DNA of 15,530 nt from CAYVZU01 sp964455935 (GCA_964455935.1 CAYVZU010000094.1:1-15530); one strand, 5' to 3'; shown: positions 1-7,085, counted from the stretch's first letter. Notes: generated from the letters alone by a model not told the origin. Numbers and translations: made by a program.

Positions 1-773
1 CTTTTCTGGTGGGCGGCATCTACATTATTAACCAGATCTTCGATATCGAGAGCGATGCGCTCAACAACAAGCTTTTTCTTCTTCCCCGGCGCATTGTGAA
101 GCTGCCCGCGGCATGGGCCATGGCCCTGTTATCGTTGGCCGTTCCGCTGGTCGTCGCGTTCCGCTTTGACGCCTTTCTTGGAGTTGTGTTTGCCCTTAGC
201 GCGCTTGTGGGCTTCTTCTATAACTGCCGGCCCCTGAAACTGAAAGACCGGCCCTTCGGAGGCCTGCTGGCAAACATGGCCGGGCACGGTTTTCTCACCT
301 TTTCCGCGGGATGGCTGTCTTCCGCAGCCTTCGACCGCTCCATGCTGATTCCGGGTCTGGCCGTATCGCTGGCCAATGGCGCGGTTTACCTGTGTGCGGC
401 CGTTCTGGATGCCGAGGGGGACCGCAACACCGGAAAGCAGACAATGGCCGTTGTGCTTGGGGAGCGCGCCACCAGTCTGGTGGCCCTGCTTTTGGAGGCC
501 GCCTGTCTCGCGTTGAGTTTCTGGATTGGTCCGCTTCGCTGGGTTTTGTTGACGACAGCAGCGGTTTCCTTCCCCTTCTATGTTGCACAGGCGTTCCGGC
601 CCGGCCGAACCGCCCTGTTCCGGGCTATGAAAATACCTGTGTTCCTTTTTACGATTTGCCTTATTCCCCTGGCCCCCTGGTACGGGGGTCTCATTGCAGT
701 CACGTTCCTGGGATCGCGCCTGTACTATCAAAAACGGTTTGGCAAGCGATATCCCGCCTTTGGCGCGGAGTAA
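1..773 (+). CDS. UbiA-family prenyltransferase 1 (partial, 5' end outside window)
   Basis: This is an integral-membrane prenyltransferase of the UbiA superfamily, which transfers a polyprenyl chain from its diphosphate to an aromatic or lipid acceptor. The frame is open to the left edge, so the GTG at 9 is only an internal codon and roughly the first 70-80 residues are missing. Counting from that GTG, the first Mg/diphosphate motif is NQIFDIESD (residues 8-16) and the second is DAEGDRNTGKQT (134-145). Between and after them lie several hydrophobic segments (about 37-55, 56-71, 115-133, 155-195 and 210-235). The YNCRPLKLKD loop at 71-80 is also usual for the family. NQ replaces the more common ND of the first motif, and the usual RPLPSG-type stretch after it is absent (KLFLLPRR instead). 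It ends 4 nt before the ATG of a second UbiA homologue, so the two are surely co-transcribed. The substrate cannot be read from the sequence; DGGGP-synthase-like or quinone-type activities are both possible. Confidence 0.9.
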   Translation, partial: FLVGGIYIINQIFDIESDALNNKLFLLPRRIVKLPAAWAMALLSLAVPLVVAFRFDAFLGVVFALSALVGFFYNCRPLKLKDRPFGGLLANMAGHGFLTFSAGWLSSAAFDRSMLIPGLAVSLANGAVYLCAAVLDAEGDRNTGKQTMAVVLGERATSLVALLLEAACLALSFWIGPLRWVLLTTAAVSFPFYVAQAFRPGRTALFRAMKIPVFLFTICLIPLAPWYGGLIAVTFLGSRLYYQKRFGKRYPAFGAE

Positions 774-777
774 GTTC

Positions 778-1743
778 ATGCGAAGAATCGCGGACCTCCT
801 GTTTCTCACCCGACCAATGCTCCTGGTTCCCGTGTGGGCCTATTTCGTTCTTGGCTACCTTGAGGCTTTGGGCCGCGCCTCGCCCGGCGCATTGGGCACG
901 ATTGCCCTGCCGTGGGTTTCACTCCATTGGGTCTGGGCTTTCCCGCCGCGAGCCGGGCTTGTGTTGTTCGCCTTTTCGCTGCTCATGGGGGCCGTGCATA
1001 TCGTCAACCAGATCTCCGACCTCGAAACGGACCGGAAAAATCCGGGCTTCCCGTTGTTGGCGCGGGGCATCGTGGGCTTGCGGCCGGCAATTGGGATGAC
1101 CGGCGCGATGATTGCGGCGGCAGCCGCTTTTTCCTGGATCCTGGGTCTTGAATACGGCATTCTGTTTTCCGCGGCAATTGCCCTTGGTTTTCTCTACAGC
1201 ATGAAACCATTTCGCTGGTCGGGCGTGCCGGTTCTTGATTTTCTGTCGAATGCAGTCGGCTACGGGCTGATTACATTCGGCCTTGGATGGTGCGCTGCCG
1301 GGGGCGGATTTTCGACACAGGCTCTTCTTGCCGGGCTGCCGTATTTTTTTCTGATGATCGCTGGCTCCGTGGCTTCCACGGTTCCCGATCTTCCCGGCGA
1401 CGTAGCCGACGGGAAAATCACGACAGCCGTACGTTTTGGAATCCGCAACACGGCCTTCATTGGCCTGGCTGCACTAACCGCCGCCATTCTGTTTGCATGG
1501 TGGCTGCGTTCGCCGATTGCCGTGTTTGTCGGCTTTCTTTCCATTCCGTTCTTTGCGCGCCTGGCCCAAAGACCCGTGCGCGAGAACGGGTATGCCGCCT
1601 ACCAGGTCGGCGGCGGAGTTTTGGTTTTGATTGCCCTGCTTCTGTGCGCTCCGCTGCTTCTGATTTCCATTGCCGTCTTCTTTTTGACACGTCTTTATTT
1701 CTGGAAGGCGCACCGGGTCAGATACCCGCAGGCGGGGCACTAA
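778..1743 (+). CDS. UbiA-family prenyltransferase 2
   Basis: This is a complete 321-residue membrane prenyltransferase and a divergent paralogue of the gene before it. The ATG at 778 is chosen because a GGAG lies at 767-770 with 7-nt spacing; the frame stays open to 694, but that would overlap the upstream gene. The catalytic motifs are NQISDLETD (77-85) and DLPGDVADGKIT (204-215), both expected to bind prenyl diphosphate through Mg. About eight or nine hydrophobic helices are visible, for example 14-30, 60-78, 105-140, 158-172, 185-203 and 225-250. Like the first copy it has NQ rather than ND and lacks the RPLPSG segment (FPLLARGIV instead). Two tandem UbiA genes followed by two reductases and a ferredoxin imply either two successive prenyl transfers or two acceptors, as in archaeal ether-lipid synthesis, but this is inference. 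Confidence 0.92.
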   Translation: MRRIADLLFLTRPMLLVPVWAYFVLGYLEALGRASPGALGTIALPWVSLHWVWAFPPRAGLVLFAFSLLMGAVHIVNQISDLETDRKNPGFPLLARGIVGLRPAIGMTGAMIAAAAAFSWILGLEYGILFSAAIALGFLYSMKPFRWSGVPVLDFLSNAVGYGLITFGLGWCAAGGGFSTQALLAGLPYFFLMIAGSVASTVPDLPGDVADGKITTAVRFGIRNTAFIGLAALTAAILFAWWLRSPIAVFVGFLSIPFFARLAQRPVRENGYAAYQVGGGVLVLIALLLCAPLLLISIAVFFLTRLYFWKAHRVRYPQAGH

Positions 1744-1795
1744 GAATTGTATTGATGCCATAACCCGGTCTTTTTTCCGGCTTGGCCGGCGACGA

Positions 1796-1801
1796 AAGGA
1801 G
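1796..1801 (+). promoter_or_regulatory. Shine-Dalgarno site supporting an ATC start
   Basis: A perfect AAGGAG lies 6 nt before an in-frame ATC at 1808. No ATG, GTG or TTG exists in this frame between the preceding gene's stop and the dinucleotide-binding glycine motif, so this site decides the start of the following flavoprotein. Confidence 0.6.
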
Positions 1802-1807
1802 ATCCAA

Positions 1808-3961
1808 ATCGAATCGGCGCACAGTGATGTTCTAATTGTCGGGGGCGGACCCGCCGGTCTGGTTCTGGCCGAGCAGCTTGCCCGGACCGGTGTTTTGGTG
1901 CGGGTTCTCGACAAGCGGCCGGTGATCGGCATTCGCCCCATCCGCTGCGGCGAAGCCTTTGGTCCGGCCGCTGATTGGCCCCTGGAAATCCCGTTTGACC
2001 TCAACTGGGTCGAATCGGAGATTGGCTCGATCATTGTGGAATCGCCGGCCAATACGCAATACAGCATTGTGCGGCCGGGGTTGGGCTGGGCTGTGGATCG
2101 CACCGCTTTGGAGCGCAAGTTGGCCGAACGGGCCTCCGTGGGCGGGGCGCGGCTTCAACTCGACTGTTGCGCCATTGCCGCCAATTTCGACAAACGCTGG
2201 ACCGTTCTTTGCATGGAATCCGGCCGCCAAACCCGGTACACCTCCCGGTTCCTGGTGGGGGCCGACGGGGTGGAATCGCGCGTCGCCCTCTGGGCGGGCA
2301 TTCACCCCAAACGCAAACCCGCGGAGCTTTGCACCACCGCGCAGGTGCATTATCACTTACGAGGATATGAGCGCAATGCCCTGTATTTTTTTGTGGGACC
2401 CCGGTTCGCCAAACACGGGTACGCCTGGATTTTTCCGGGCGTGGAGGGCAAGCATAATATTGGCGTGGGTGTGCTGGCGTCCGCCGACCGCCAGCGCATG
2501 GATCATTTGCTCCGCGCGTTTCTGGCGCAGAAAGGTCTTACTGTTCCCGAATCCGAGCCGATCGTCTATGGCGCGATCCCGGTCAACGGGTTCGATCGCA
2601 AACTAGCGGGAAAAGCCAGCCTGCTGGTGGGCGATGCCGCCGCAATGGCCTATCCGCTTTCGGCCGGGGGAATTCTCAATGCGCTGCATGCCGCGCTTTT
2701 GGCCGCGCCGGCCATCGGACGCTGGCTTCAGGGCGAACGGAGCGGCTTATCGACATACTCCAAAAATTTCCGCCGGCGATTTGGCTGGGGCTTCCGGCGG
2801 GAGCTGTGGGCGCGCAAAATTTTGTTTGCCTGCAATGACAAAGAAACCGAAGAGCTGTTTCAGCGTACGCGAAAAGCCCTGCCCAAACACAAAGGGACCC
2901 TGTCGGAGGCGCGCGCCGTGCTTGGATTGTTGAAGGCGGGAGTTCCGTTCCTGGCGCGGAAAATGCTATTCGGCCTATTGGTATTGATTTCCACTGTCCG
3001 CTTGCAGGCGGCACCGACTCCCCAGCAGATAAGCGCCCTGCAAGCGGCCTTAAGCGCCGGCGAACGCCAGGAATACGATTCGAGCTTCGCCCTGTTCAAT
3101 ACCTACCTGGCCCGGAACCCGCGGGACCCGCTTGCTCTGCTGCTCAAGGCCAGCATCACCGGGCTCCGCATGCTGGATTTCGAGGACACCTCTCCGGGCG
3201 CCTCGTTTGAATCCGAACTGGCCCGAATCATCAGCTTGACCGATTCCGCCGGCGCGCGGCCGGACTGTGACTCGGCCTGGGTCTTTTATGTCCGGGGCGC
3301 GGCCCGGGCCACGCTGGCGTCTCATCAGCTGCGAAAGGGGAAATACTGGAAAGGTTCGCGGATTGGCATGGATGCCTTGGACGCCTTTGATGTGGCGGCC
3401 CGCCGCAATCCGCCCATGGCCGACTGCTTTCTCTACCAGGGTCTATACGACTATGTCAAAGGAGAACTCGAACGCAAACTCCGCGTGATCCTCTTCTGGC
3501 GCGAAGCGGGCGGGAAAGCCGAGGGAATCCGAAAACTCGAGATCTGCCGGGAACACGCCCTGTTCTCCAATGCGGCCGCGGCCCAGACGCTGTTGGGCAT
3601 TTATGTGCGCGAAAAAGATTGGGACCGGGCCGAGGCTCTTTACCGCGACCTGGTGGCCCGCCTGCCGGCGAACCGCCCCGCGCGCTGGACCCTGGCCAAC
3701 GGTTATTTCGAAAACCGGCAATGGTCTAAAGCCGCGGTTCTCTACGGCGATCTGCGGCCGCTGCTTACGGGCGTTCCCGGATTGGCGAAATGGCAGATTG
3801 CGCTCTGTAGCTACAAATTGGCGGCGTGCGCATTCGAAACCGGCGCACAGCAGGAAGCCCGGACGTTCTGCGGCCTGGCGTTGGAGTCGGCCGGCCCGGA
3901 TGAGCAAGGAAAAGCCGTAACCAAAAACGCAAAAAGACTTTTAAAAAAACTGGGAGGTTGA
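1808..3961 (+). CDS. Geranylgeranyl-reductase-like flavoprotein fused in frame to a TPR module
   Basis: Residues 1-385 form an FAD-dependent oxidoreductase of the geranylgeranyl reductase family, which saturates isoprenoid double bonds. Visible are the Rossmann motif VGGGPAG (11-17), the family's RCGE (C47), GADGVES (151-157), the GYAWIFP substrate-region motif (204-210) and the FAD-contacting GDAA (275-278). From the ATG at residue 386 (base 2963) comes a signal-peptide-like stretch MLFGLLVLISTV ending in RLQA/AP. About 310 residues of TPR-type helices follow (for example 418-450 and 585-665), in the style of stand-alone secreted TPR proteins of FCB bacteria. There is no stop between the parts. 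This is either a true fusion in which one helix carries the TPR part across the membrane, or two genes whose separating stop was lost or misassembled. The ATC start at 1808 is set by AAGGAG; the next standard start, TTG at 1895, would delete the FAD-binding motif. The ferredoxin gene starts 1 nt after the stop. Confidence 0.85.
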   Translation: MESAHSDVLIVGGGPAGLVLAEQLARTGVLVRVLDKRPVIGIRPIRCGEAFGPAADWPLEIPFDLNWVESEIGSIIVESPANTQYSIVRPGLGWAVDRTALERKLAERASVGGARLQLDCCAIAANFDKRWTVLCMESGRQTRYTSRFLVGADGVESRVALWAGIHPKRKPAELCTTAQVHYHLRGYERNALYFFVGPRFAKHGYAWIFPGVEGKHNIGVGVLASADRQRMDHLLRAFLAQKGLTVPESEPIVYGAIPVNGFDRKLAGKASLLVGDAAAMAYPLSAGGILNALHAALLAAPAIGRWLQGERSGLSTYSKNFRRRFGWGFRRELWARKILFACNDKETEELFQRTRKALPKHKGTLSEARAVLGLLKAGVPFLARKMLFGLLVLISTVRLQAAPTPQQISALQAALSAGERQEYDSSFALFNTYLARNPRDPLALLLKASITGLRMLDFEDTSPGASFESELARIISLTDSAGARPDCDSAWVFYVRGAARATLASHQLRKGKYWKGSRIGMDALDAFDVAARRNPPMADCFLYQGLYDYVKGELERKLRVILFWREAGGKAEGIRKLEICREHALFSNAAAAQTLLGIYVREKDWDRAEALYRDLVARLPANRPARWTLANGYFENRQWSKAAVLYGDLRPLLTGVPGLAKWQIALCSYKLAACAFETGAQQEARTFCGLALESAGPDEQGKAVTKNAKRLLKKLGG

Positions 3962-3962
3962 T

Positions 3963-4160
3963 ATGATCGTGATCGACAAACAGCTTTGCGATCACTGTGG
4001 CACGTGCGTGGCGGTCTGTGAGCCCGATGCCATCGACCTCTACTACAAGGACATCCACGTTGATACGCAGAAATGTGTCGAATGTCTTCGCTGCATCTGG
4101 GTTTGCCCTATCGGCGTACCCAAACAGGTGAACAAAAAGGCCTCCGCCGGAAAATCATGA
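3963..4160 (+). CDS. 2[4Fe-4S] ferredoxin
   Basis: This is a 65-residue bacterial-type ferredoxin with two CxxCxxCxxxC cluster-binding motifs: C9, C12, C15, C19 and C38, C41, C44, C48. The second motif ends in the usual CP, while the first ends in C-E-P, a small departure from the classic form. A GGGAGG at 3952-3957 precedes the ATG by 5 nt, and the stop overlaps the next gene's start as ATGA (4157-4160). Being sandwiched between two geranylgeranyl-reductase-like genes makes it the probable electron donor for them. Ferredoxin-driven geranylgeranyl reduction has been reported for the methanogen enzyme, so this role rests on family knowledge plus position. Confidence 0.93.
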   Translation: MIVIDKQLCDHCGTCVAVCEPDAIDLYYKDIHVDTQKCVECLRCIWVCPIGVPKQVNKKASAGKS

Positions 4161-5329
4161 AGAAAACCGTTCAAGCCCTTGTTGTGGGCGCGGGCCCCGC
4201 CGGGTCGCGGGCCGCTTTGGCTTTGGCCCGGGCCGGCATTGATACGCTGATGGTAGACCGCAATGAACGGCCGGGCATGCCCGTGCGCTGCGGGGAAGGC
4301 ATCGGCGGTCGGGGTCTTCGTGCCGCGGGTCTCGAACCCAGACCGGAGTGGATCAGTTCGTGTATCCGGCGCGCCTTGTTTGTCTCCCCTTCGGACACCT
4401 CTGTCCAGGTCGAAAAAATCGAGGACGCCTACATCCTTGACCGCGAGCGGTTCGATTTCGATCTGGCCTGCCAGGCCAAGGATGCGGGTGCGGCCCTTGT
4501 AAGCCGGACAACGGTCCATAGCATCGCGCGCGCTTCCCAGGGCTGGCTTGTTGGGGTCCGCCAAGACACAAATGAGATTGAACTCAACACGCAGTTGCTC
4601 ATCGGCGCCGATGGCGTGGACGGCCGGGTGGGCCGGCTGGCGGGTTTGTGCCGGACCGTTGCGCTGGACGATCTGGAAACCTGCGCGCAATATCTGCTGG
4701 AGGGCGTTGAGGTCGATCCGGACTGCTGCACCTTCTACACGGGCCAACGCAGAGCGCCCGGCGGCTATGCCTGGGTTTTTCCCAAGGGGCCGGGCCGAGC
4801 CAATGTGGGGCTTGGCGTTCTCGCGCAAAAATCCAAAGAGTGCAGACCGATCGTCGCGCTGGATCGGTTTGTTGCGGAACGATTTCCCAAGGCGCGCATC
4901 CTTCGCCGAACCGTAGGCGGCGTTCCGGTGGGAATGGGTCTGGATGTCCCGGTCGGCGACGGAATTCTTCTGGCCGGCGATGCGGCCCGGCAGGTGAATT
5001 GCCTCAATGGAGGCGGAATGTCGTACGCGCTTTCGGCCGGCTACTGGGCTGGCGAGGCCGGGGCCGAAGCGCTGAAAGCCGGAGACCTTTCGGCCCGGCG
5101 CCTTGGCGCCTATGTGAAGCAATGGAAGAGCAAACTGGGAAAACAGCAGAAACGCTCGTACCACCTCAAGGAAGCGCTGCTCCAATTGAACGACGCCGAG
5201 ATCGACCGCATTGCCCGGAAAATCCAATCACGCAGTGCGGGGCAGGTCGCTTCTCTGGCCGGAGTGTTTGTGCCCGTGTTCGCGCGACGACCCCGGCTTC
5301 TTTGGCACGTGATGAAGCTGCTGGGCTAG
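4157..5329 (+). CDS. Geranylgeranyl-reductase-family FAD oxidoreductase 2
   Basis: This is a 390-residue soluble or membrane-peripheral flavoprotein predicted to reduce double bonds of a prenyl chain. It shows the FAD Rossmann motif VVGAGPAGS (9-17), the family signature RCGEGIGG (44-51, C45), GADGVDGRVG (150-159), GYAWVFP (203-209) and LAGDAARQ (272-279), followed by NGGGMSYALSAG (284-295). The ATG at 4157 overlaps the ferredoxin stop by 4 nt, and upstream in-frame codons lie inside the ferredoxin gene, so this start is secure. Its length fits the roughly 390-450 residues of archaeal and bacterial homologues. Unlike the first reductase in the cluster it carries no TPR extension and has the full CGEG signature. 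Alternatives are a menaquinone side-chain reductase (MenJ-like) or a chlorophyll-type reductase; no chlorophyll genes are nearby. Confidence 0.92.
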   Translation: MKKTVQALVVGAGPAGSRAALALARAGIDTLMVDRNERPGMPVRCGEGIGGRGLRAAGLEPRPEWISSCIRRALFVSPSDTSVQVEKIEDAYILDRERFDFDLACQAKDAGAALVSRTTVHSIARASQGWLVGVRQDTNEIELNTQLLIGADGVDGRVGRLAGLCRTVALDDLETCAQYLLEGVEVDPDCCTFYTGQRRAPGGYAWVFPKGPGRANVGLGVLAQKSKECRPIVALDRFVAERFPKARILRRTVGGVPVGMGLDVPVGDGILLAGDAARQVNCLNGGGMSYALSAGYWAGEAGAEALKAGDLSARRLGAYVKQWKSKLGKQQKRSYHLKEALLQLNDAEIDRIARKIQSRSAGQVASLAGVFVPVFARRPRLLWHVMKLLG

Positions 5330-5336
5330 ACGGGGT

Positions 5337-5480
5337 GGATGCGTGAATGCGTGGATAGGGTTGATGAGAGCGTGCGTAAGTGCACAGATGCGTAAATGCG
5401 TTGTGCGCCAAACGTCGTCAATAACCGCCCCGGACTTCGTTTTGTTTTCACGCATCCCCGCATACATGCGTTAACGCATA
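5337..5480 (+). repeat. ATGCGT-based direct and inverted repeats in an intergenic gap
   Basis: The gap of about 205 nt between the isoprenoid cluster and lspA contains no convincing gene. GATGCGTGAATGCG (5338-5351) recurs as GATGCGTAAATGCG (5387-5400) with 13 of 14 bases equal. Inside each copy ATGCGT occurs twice at 8-bp spacing. GGATGCGTGA (5337-5346) has an exact inverted partner, TCACGCATCC (5448-5457). The right side ends in a perfect 14-bp palindrome, ATGCGTTAACGCAT (5466-5479). The arrangement could be a degenerate REP/MITE-like unit or a protein-binding array. It has no recognisable transposase or CRISPR spacer pattern. Confidence 0.7.
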
Positions 5481-5534
5481 TATCTACCCCAAAAGCCTGG
5501 CGAAGTCCCCTGCAAATGAGCTACTTTTACTAAA

Positions 5535-6050
5535 ATGACAGCTATCATCACCCGGCGCAAAATCATCTTCCTGCTTCTGGTTGTGTTCCTCTCGCTTGTG
5601 GCCGACCAGATCACCAAACGGCTTGTCGAGGCGCGAATGGTTCCCAACCAATCGATCGAGGTGTGGGACGGCCACATCCGCATCACATTTGTTTACAACA
5701 AAGGTATGGCCTTTGGCCTCAAACCCCACGAAGCTCTGCCGAACCTGCCAATACCCCAGATCATTACCGGGTTCATGCTGCTGGCGACCATTTTTCTGCT
5801 TACCTATTACATTTTAACCCCTGACCAGCGCTGGCATAATCTGCTGGGGCTGACCCTAATTATTGGCGGGGCCGCAGGCAATCTGCTGGACCGCTTAAGC
5901 CGGGGCATGGTGGTGGACTTCATCGACATGGGAATCAACGAGCGGCTGCGATGGCCGGTTTACAACGTTGCCGACTCGTGCATTACCGTGGGAATTGCAC
6001 TGCTTTTTCTGATCGCGCTCCGCCAGCCAAAGCCCGCTCAAGACCTCTGA
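5535..6050 (+). CDS. lspA: Lipoprotein signal peptidase II
   Basis: LspA is an inner-membrane aspartyl protease that cleaves prolipoprotein signal peptides after diacylglyceryl modification. The 171-residue product has four hydrophobic segments (about 9-24, 77-94, 102-115 and 146-162). The family blocks are DQITK (24-28), YNKGMAFG (54-61), GGAAGNLLDRL (111-121) and RWPVYNVADS (139-148). The two catalytic aspartates should be D119 and D147. The ATG at 5535 is the only sensible start, but no good Shine-Dalgarno site precedes it. The 3' end overlaps the convergent methyltransferase by 13 nt. It is separated from the isoprenoid cluster by the repeat-bearing gap, so it probably has its own promoter, although none could be picked out with confidence. 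Confidence 0.96.
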   Translation: MTAIITRRKIIFLLLVVFLSLVADQITKRLVEARMVPNQSIEVWDGHIRITFVYNKGMAFGLKPHEALPNLPIPQIITGFMLLATIFLLTYYILTPDQRWHNLLGLTLIIGGAAGNLLDRLSRGMVVDFIDMGINERLRWPVYNVADSCITVGIALLFLIALRQPKPAQDL

Positions 6051-6946
6051 TTCGATTTAGGCCGCTTGCGCCGGGGACCGGCGATCTTCCGCAAGATGAT
6101 CCGGAATTTGTTGCCTTGAAGAAAGGCATGATAAAAGTCCATCACCCGCAGGCCAATCGTGGAGTGATTCCTGGGATTCGAATAGGTCCGCAGGTACTCG
6201 ATTCGAAATCCCAATCTCCGGCAGATAAAATCGATTGACCGCTTCGAAAAACCCACGGGGTGGTGCGGAGTCCAGTAGGGATCGCTTTCGTCCGCATCCC
6301 GCGTCCAGCGGAATCGCTCCCGGATCAGGTTCCACCGCCTCTGCAAGCGCGTTTCGAGACCGCCGTCATTGGGGATTGACAGGAACAGAATCCCGTCCGG
6401 TTTCAAAATCCGCCGGGCCTCCTGCAGTTCCTCATGAGGCCAGGGGGTGTGTTCCAGGACCATGCGATACATCACCACATCGAAACTGTCAGAGGGCAGA
6501 TGCTGATCGGTCAATGAGCCCTGCGCCACATTCAGCTTGAGGGTATCCCGGCAGTAGCCGGCAAACCGCGGCGTGAATTCCACGCCCTGGCATTGGAACC
6601 CAAGCTTCCCGGCAAAAAGCAGGGCGTCGCCTTCGCAGCACCCCACCTCCAGCAATTTTCCCGCTGACTTGAAGCGCAGGACATGGCGAAAATCCATTTC
6701 CAGTTGCCTGCGCACGGCAGGATCCAGAACATCGTTTTTAAATACCGGAGTGAAGCTGTATGTGGATTGATCTCCATACGTATGATCGACAGCGGCCTCG
6801 TCGAGCACGGGCATTGGAAAGAGGTAATAGAACCCGCAATCGTTGCAGCGGACCAAAGTGAACTTTCCCTTCCGATAGGAGAAGGCGAATGCCCTGCGGC
6901 TCGATCCGCAGAAGTTGCAGTTTCTTTCCTCGAAGCGAATGGGCAT
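6038..6946 (-). CDS. Class I SAM-dependent methyltransferase with N-terminal zinc ribbon
   Basis: The 302-residue protein begins with a CxxC...CxxC zinc-ribbon-like module (C10, C13, C34, C37). A Rossmann methyltransferase domain follows: the SAM-binding motif LLEVGCCEGD at 98-107, an acidic residue after strand 2 (GVEF, E123), and the methyltransferase-11-type stretch FDVVMYRMVLEH at 155-166 with RRILKPDGILFLSIP after it. Such Zn-ribbon methyltransferases are common near sugar, polysaccharide and antibiotic genes, but the substrate here is unknown. I chose the ATG at 6946 over a TTG at 6958, because GAGGA lies just upstream of it (short 3-nt spacing). The C-terminus is strongly basic (GPRRKRPKSNQRS). 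The gene converges on lspA, each stop codon lying inside or against the other gene, and is divergent from the sulfatase-type gene to its right. Confidence 0.88.
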   Translation of the reverse strand: MPIRFEERNCNFCGSSRRAFAFSYRKGKFTLVRCNDCGFYYLFPMPVLDEAAVDHTYGDQSTYSFTPVFKNDVLDPAVRRQLEMDFRHVLRFKSAGKLLEVGCCEGDALLFAGKLGFQCQGVEFTPRFAGYCRDTLKLNVAQGSLTDQHLPSDSFDVVMYRMVLEHTPWPHEELQEARRILKPDGILFLSIPNDGGLETRLQRRWNLIRERFRWTRDADESDPYWTPHHPVGFSKRSIDFICRRLGFRIEYLRTYSNPRNHSTIGLRVMDFYHAFLQGNKFRIILRKIAGPRRKRPKSNQRS

Positions 6947-7060
6947 TTGTCCTCGCAAACCGGTGTTCCGAAAAAATACTTTTCAAGAAGCGACGTTGGC
7001 TAGACGAAGCGCTCCGACTGCCTGAGACTTCGGGAACGGCCCGGCGGGCGGAAATGCGCC

Positions 7061-7065
7061 AGGAG
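7061..7065 (+). promoter_or_regulatory. Shine-Dalgarno-like AGGAG before the LTA-synthase-like gene
   Basis: AGGAG lies 5 nt before an in-frame CTG at 7071 but 20 nt before the in-frame TTG at 7086. The frame opens after a TGA at 7023-7025 and contains no ATG or GTG before these codons. The position therefore favours a rare CTG start, while TTG remains the conventional choice. Confidence 0.4.
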
Positions 7066-7085
7066 CTTGTCTGACATCCTTTTCA

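Noticed and set aside
694..777. Upstream extension of UbiA2 to 694
   Set aside because: The added residues come from the 3' end of the first UbiA gene in another frame, and the ATG at 778 has a GGAG at correct spacing.
1474..2118. Minus-strand frame spanning the UbiA2/reductase junction
   Set aside because: It is antisense to the well-supported UbiA and FAD domains and shows no motif or start signal of its own.
4043..5227. Long 394-codon minus-strand frame opposite the second reductase
   Set aside because: It is antisense to a gene with clear FAD motifs, its composition is typical of a shadow frame in GC-rich DNA, and it has no recognisable domain.
5228..5467. Minus-strand open frames covering the repeats
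   Set aside because: Their His/Thr/Ala-rich peptides are simply translations of the ATGCGT repeats, they overlap the end of the reductase gene antisense, and no ribosome site is present.
5338..5480. Possible CRISPR array in the repeat-bearing gap
   Set aside because: Units are only 8-14 bp, only two full copies exist, there are no uniform spacers, and no cas genes are nearby.
6947..7085. Divergent promoter pair between the methyltransferase and the LTA-synthase-like gene
   Set aside because: Promoters are expected here from the gene arrangement, but I found no -35/-10 pair with acceptable spacing on either strand.
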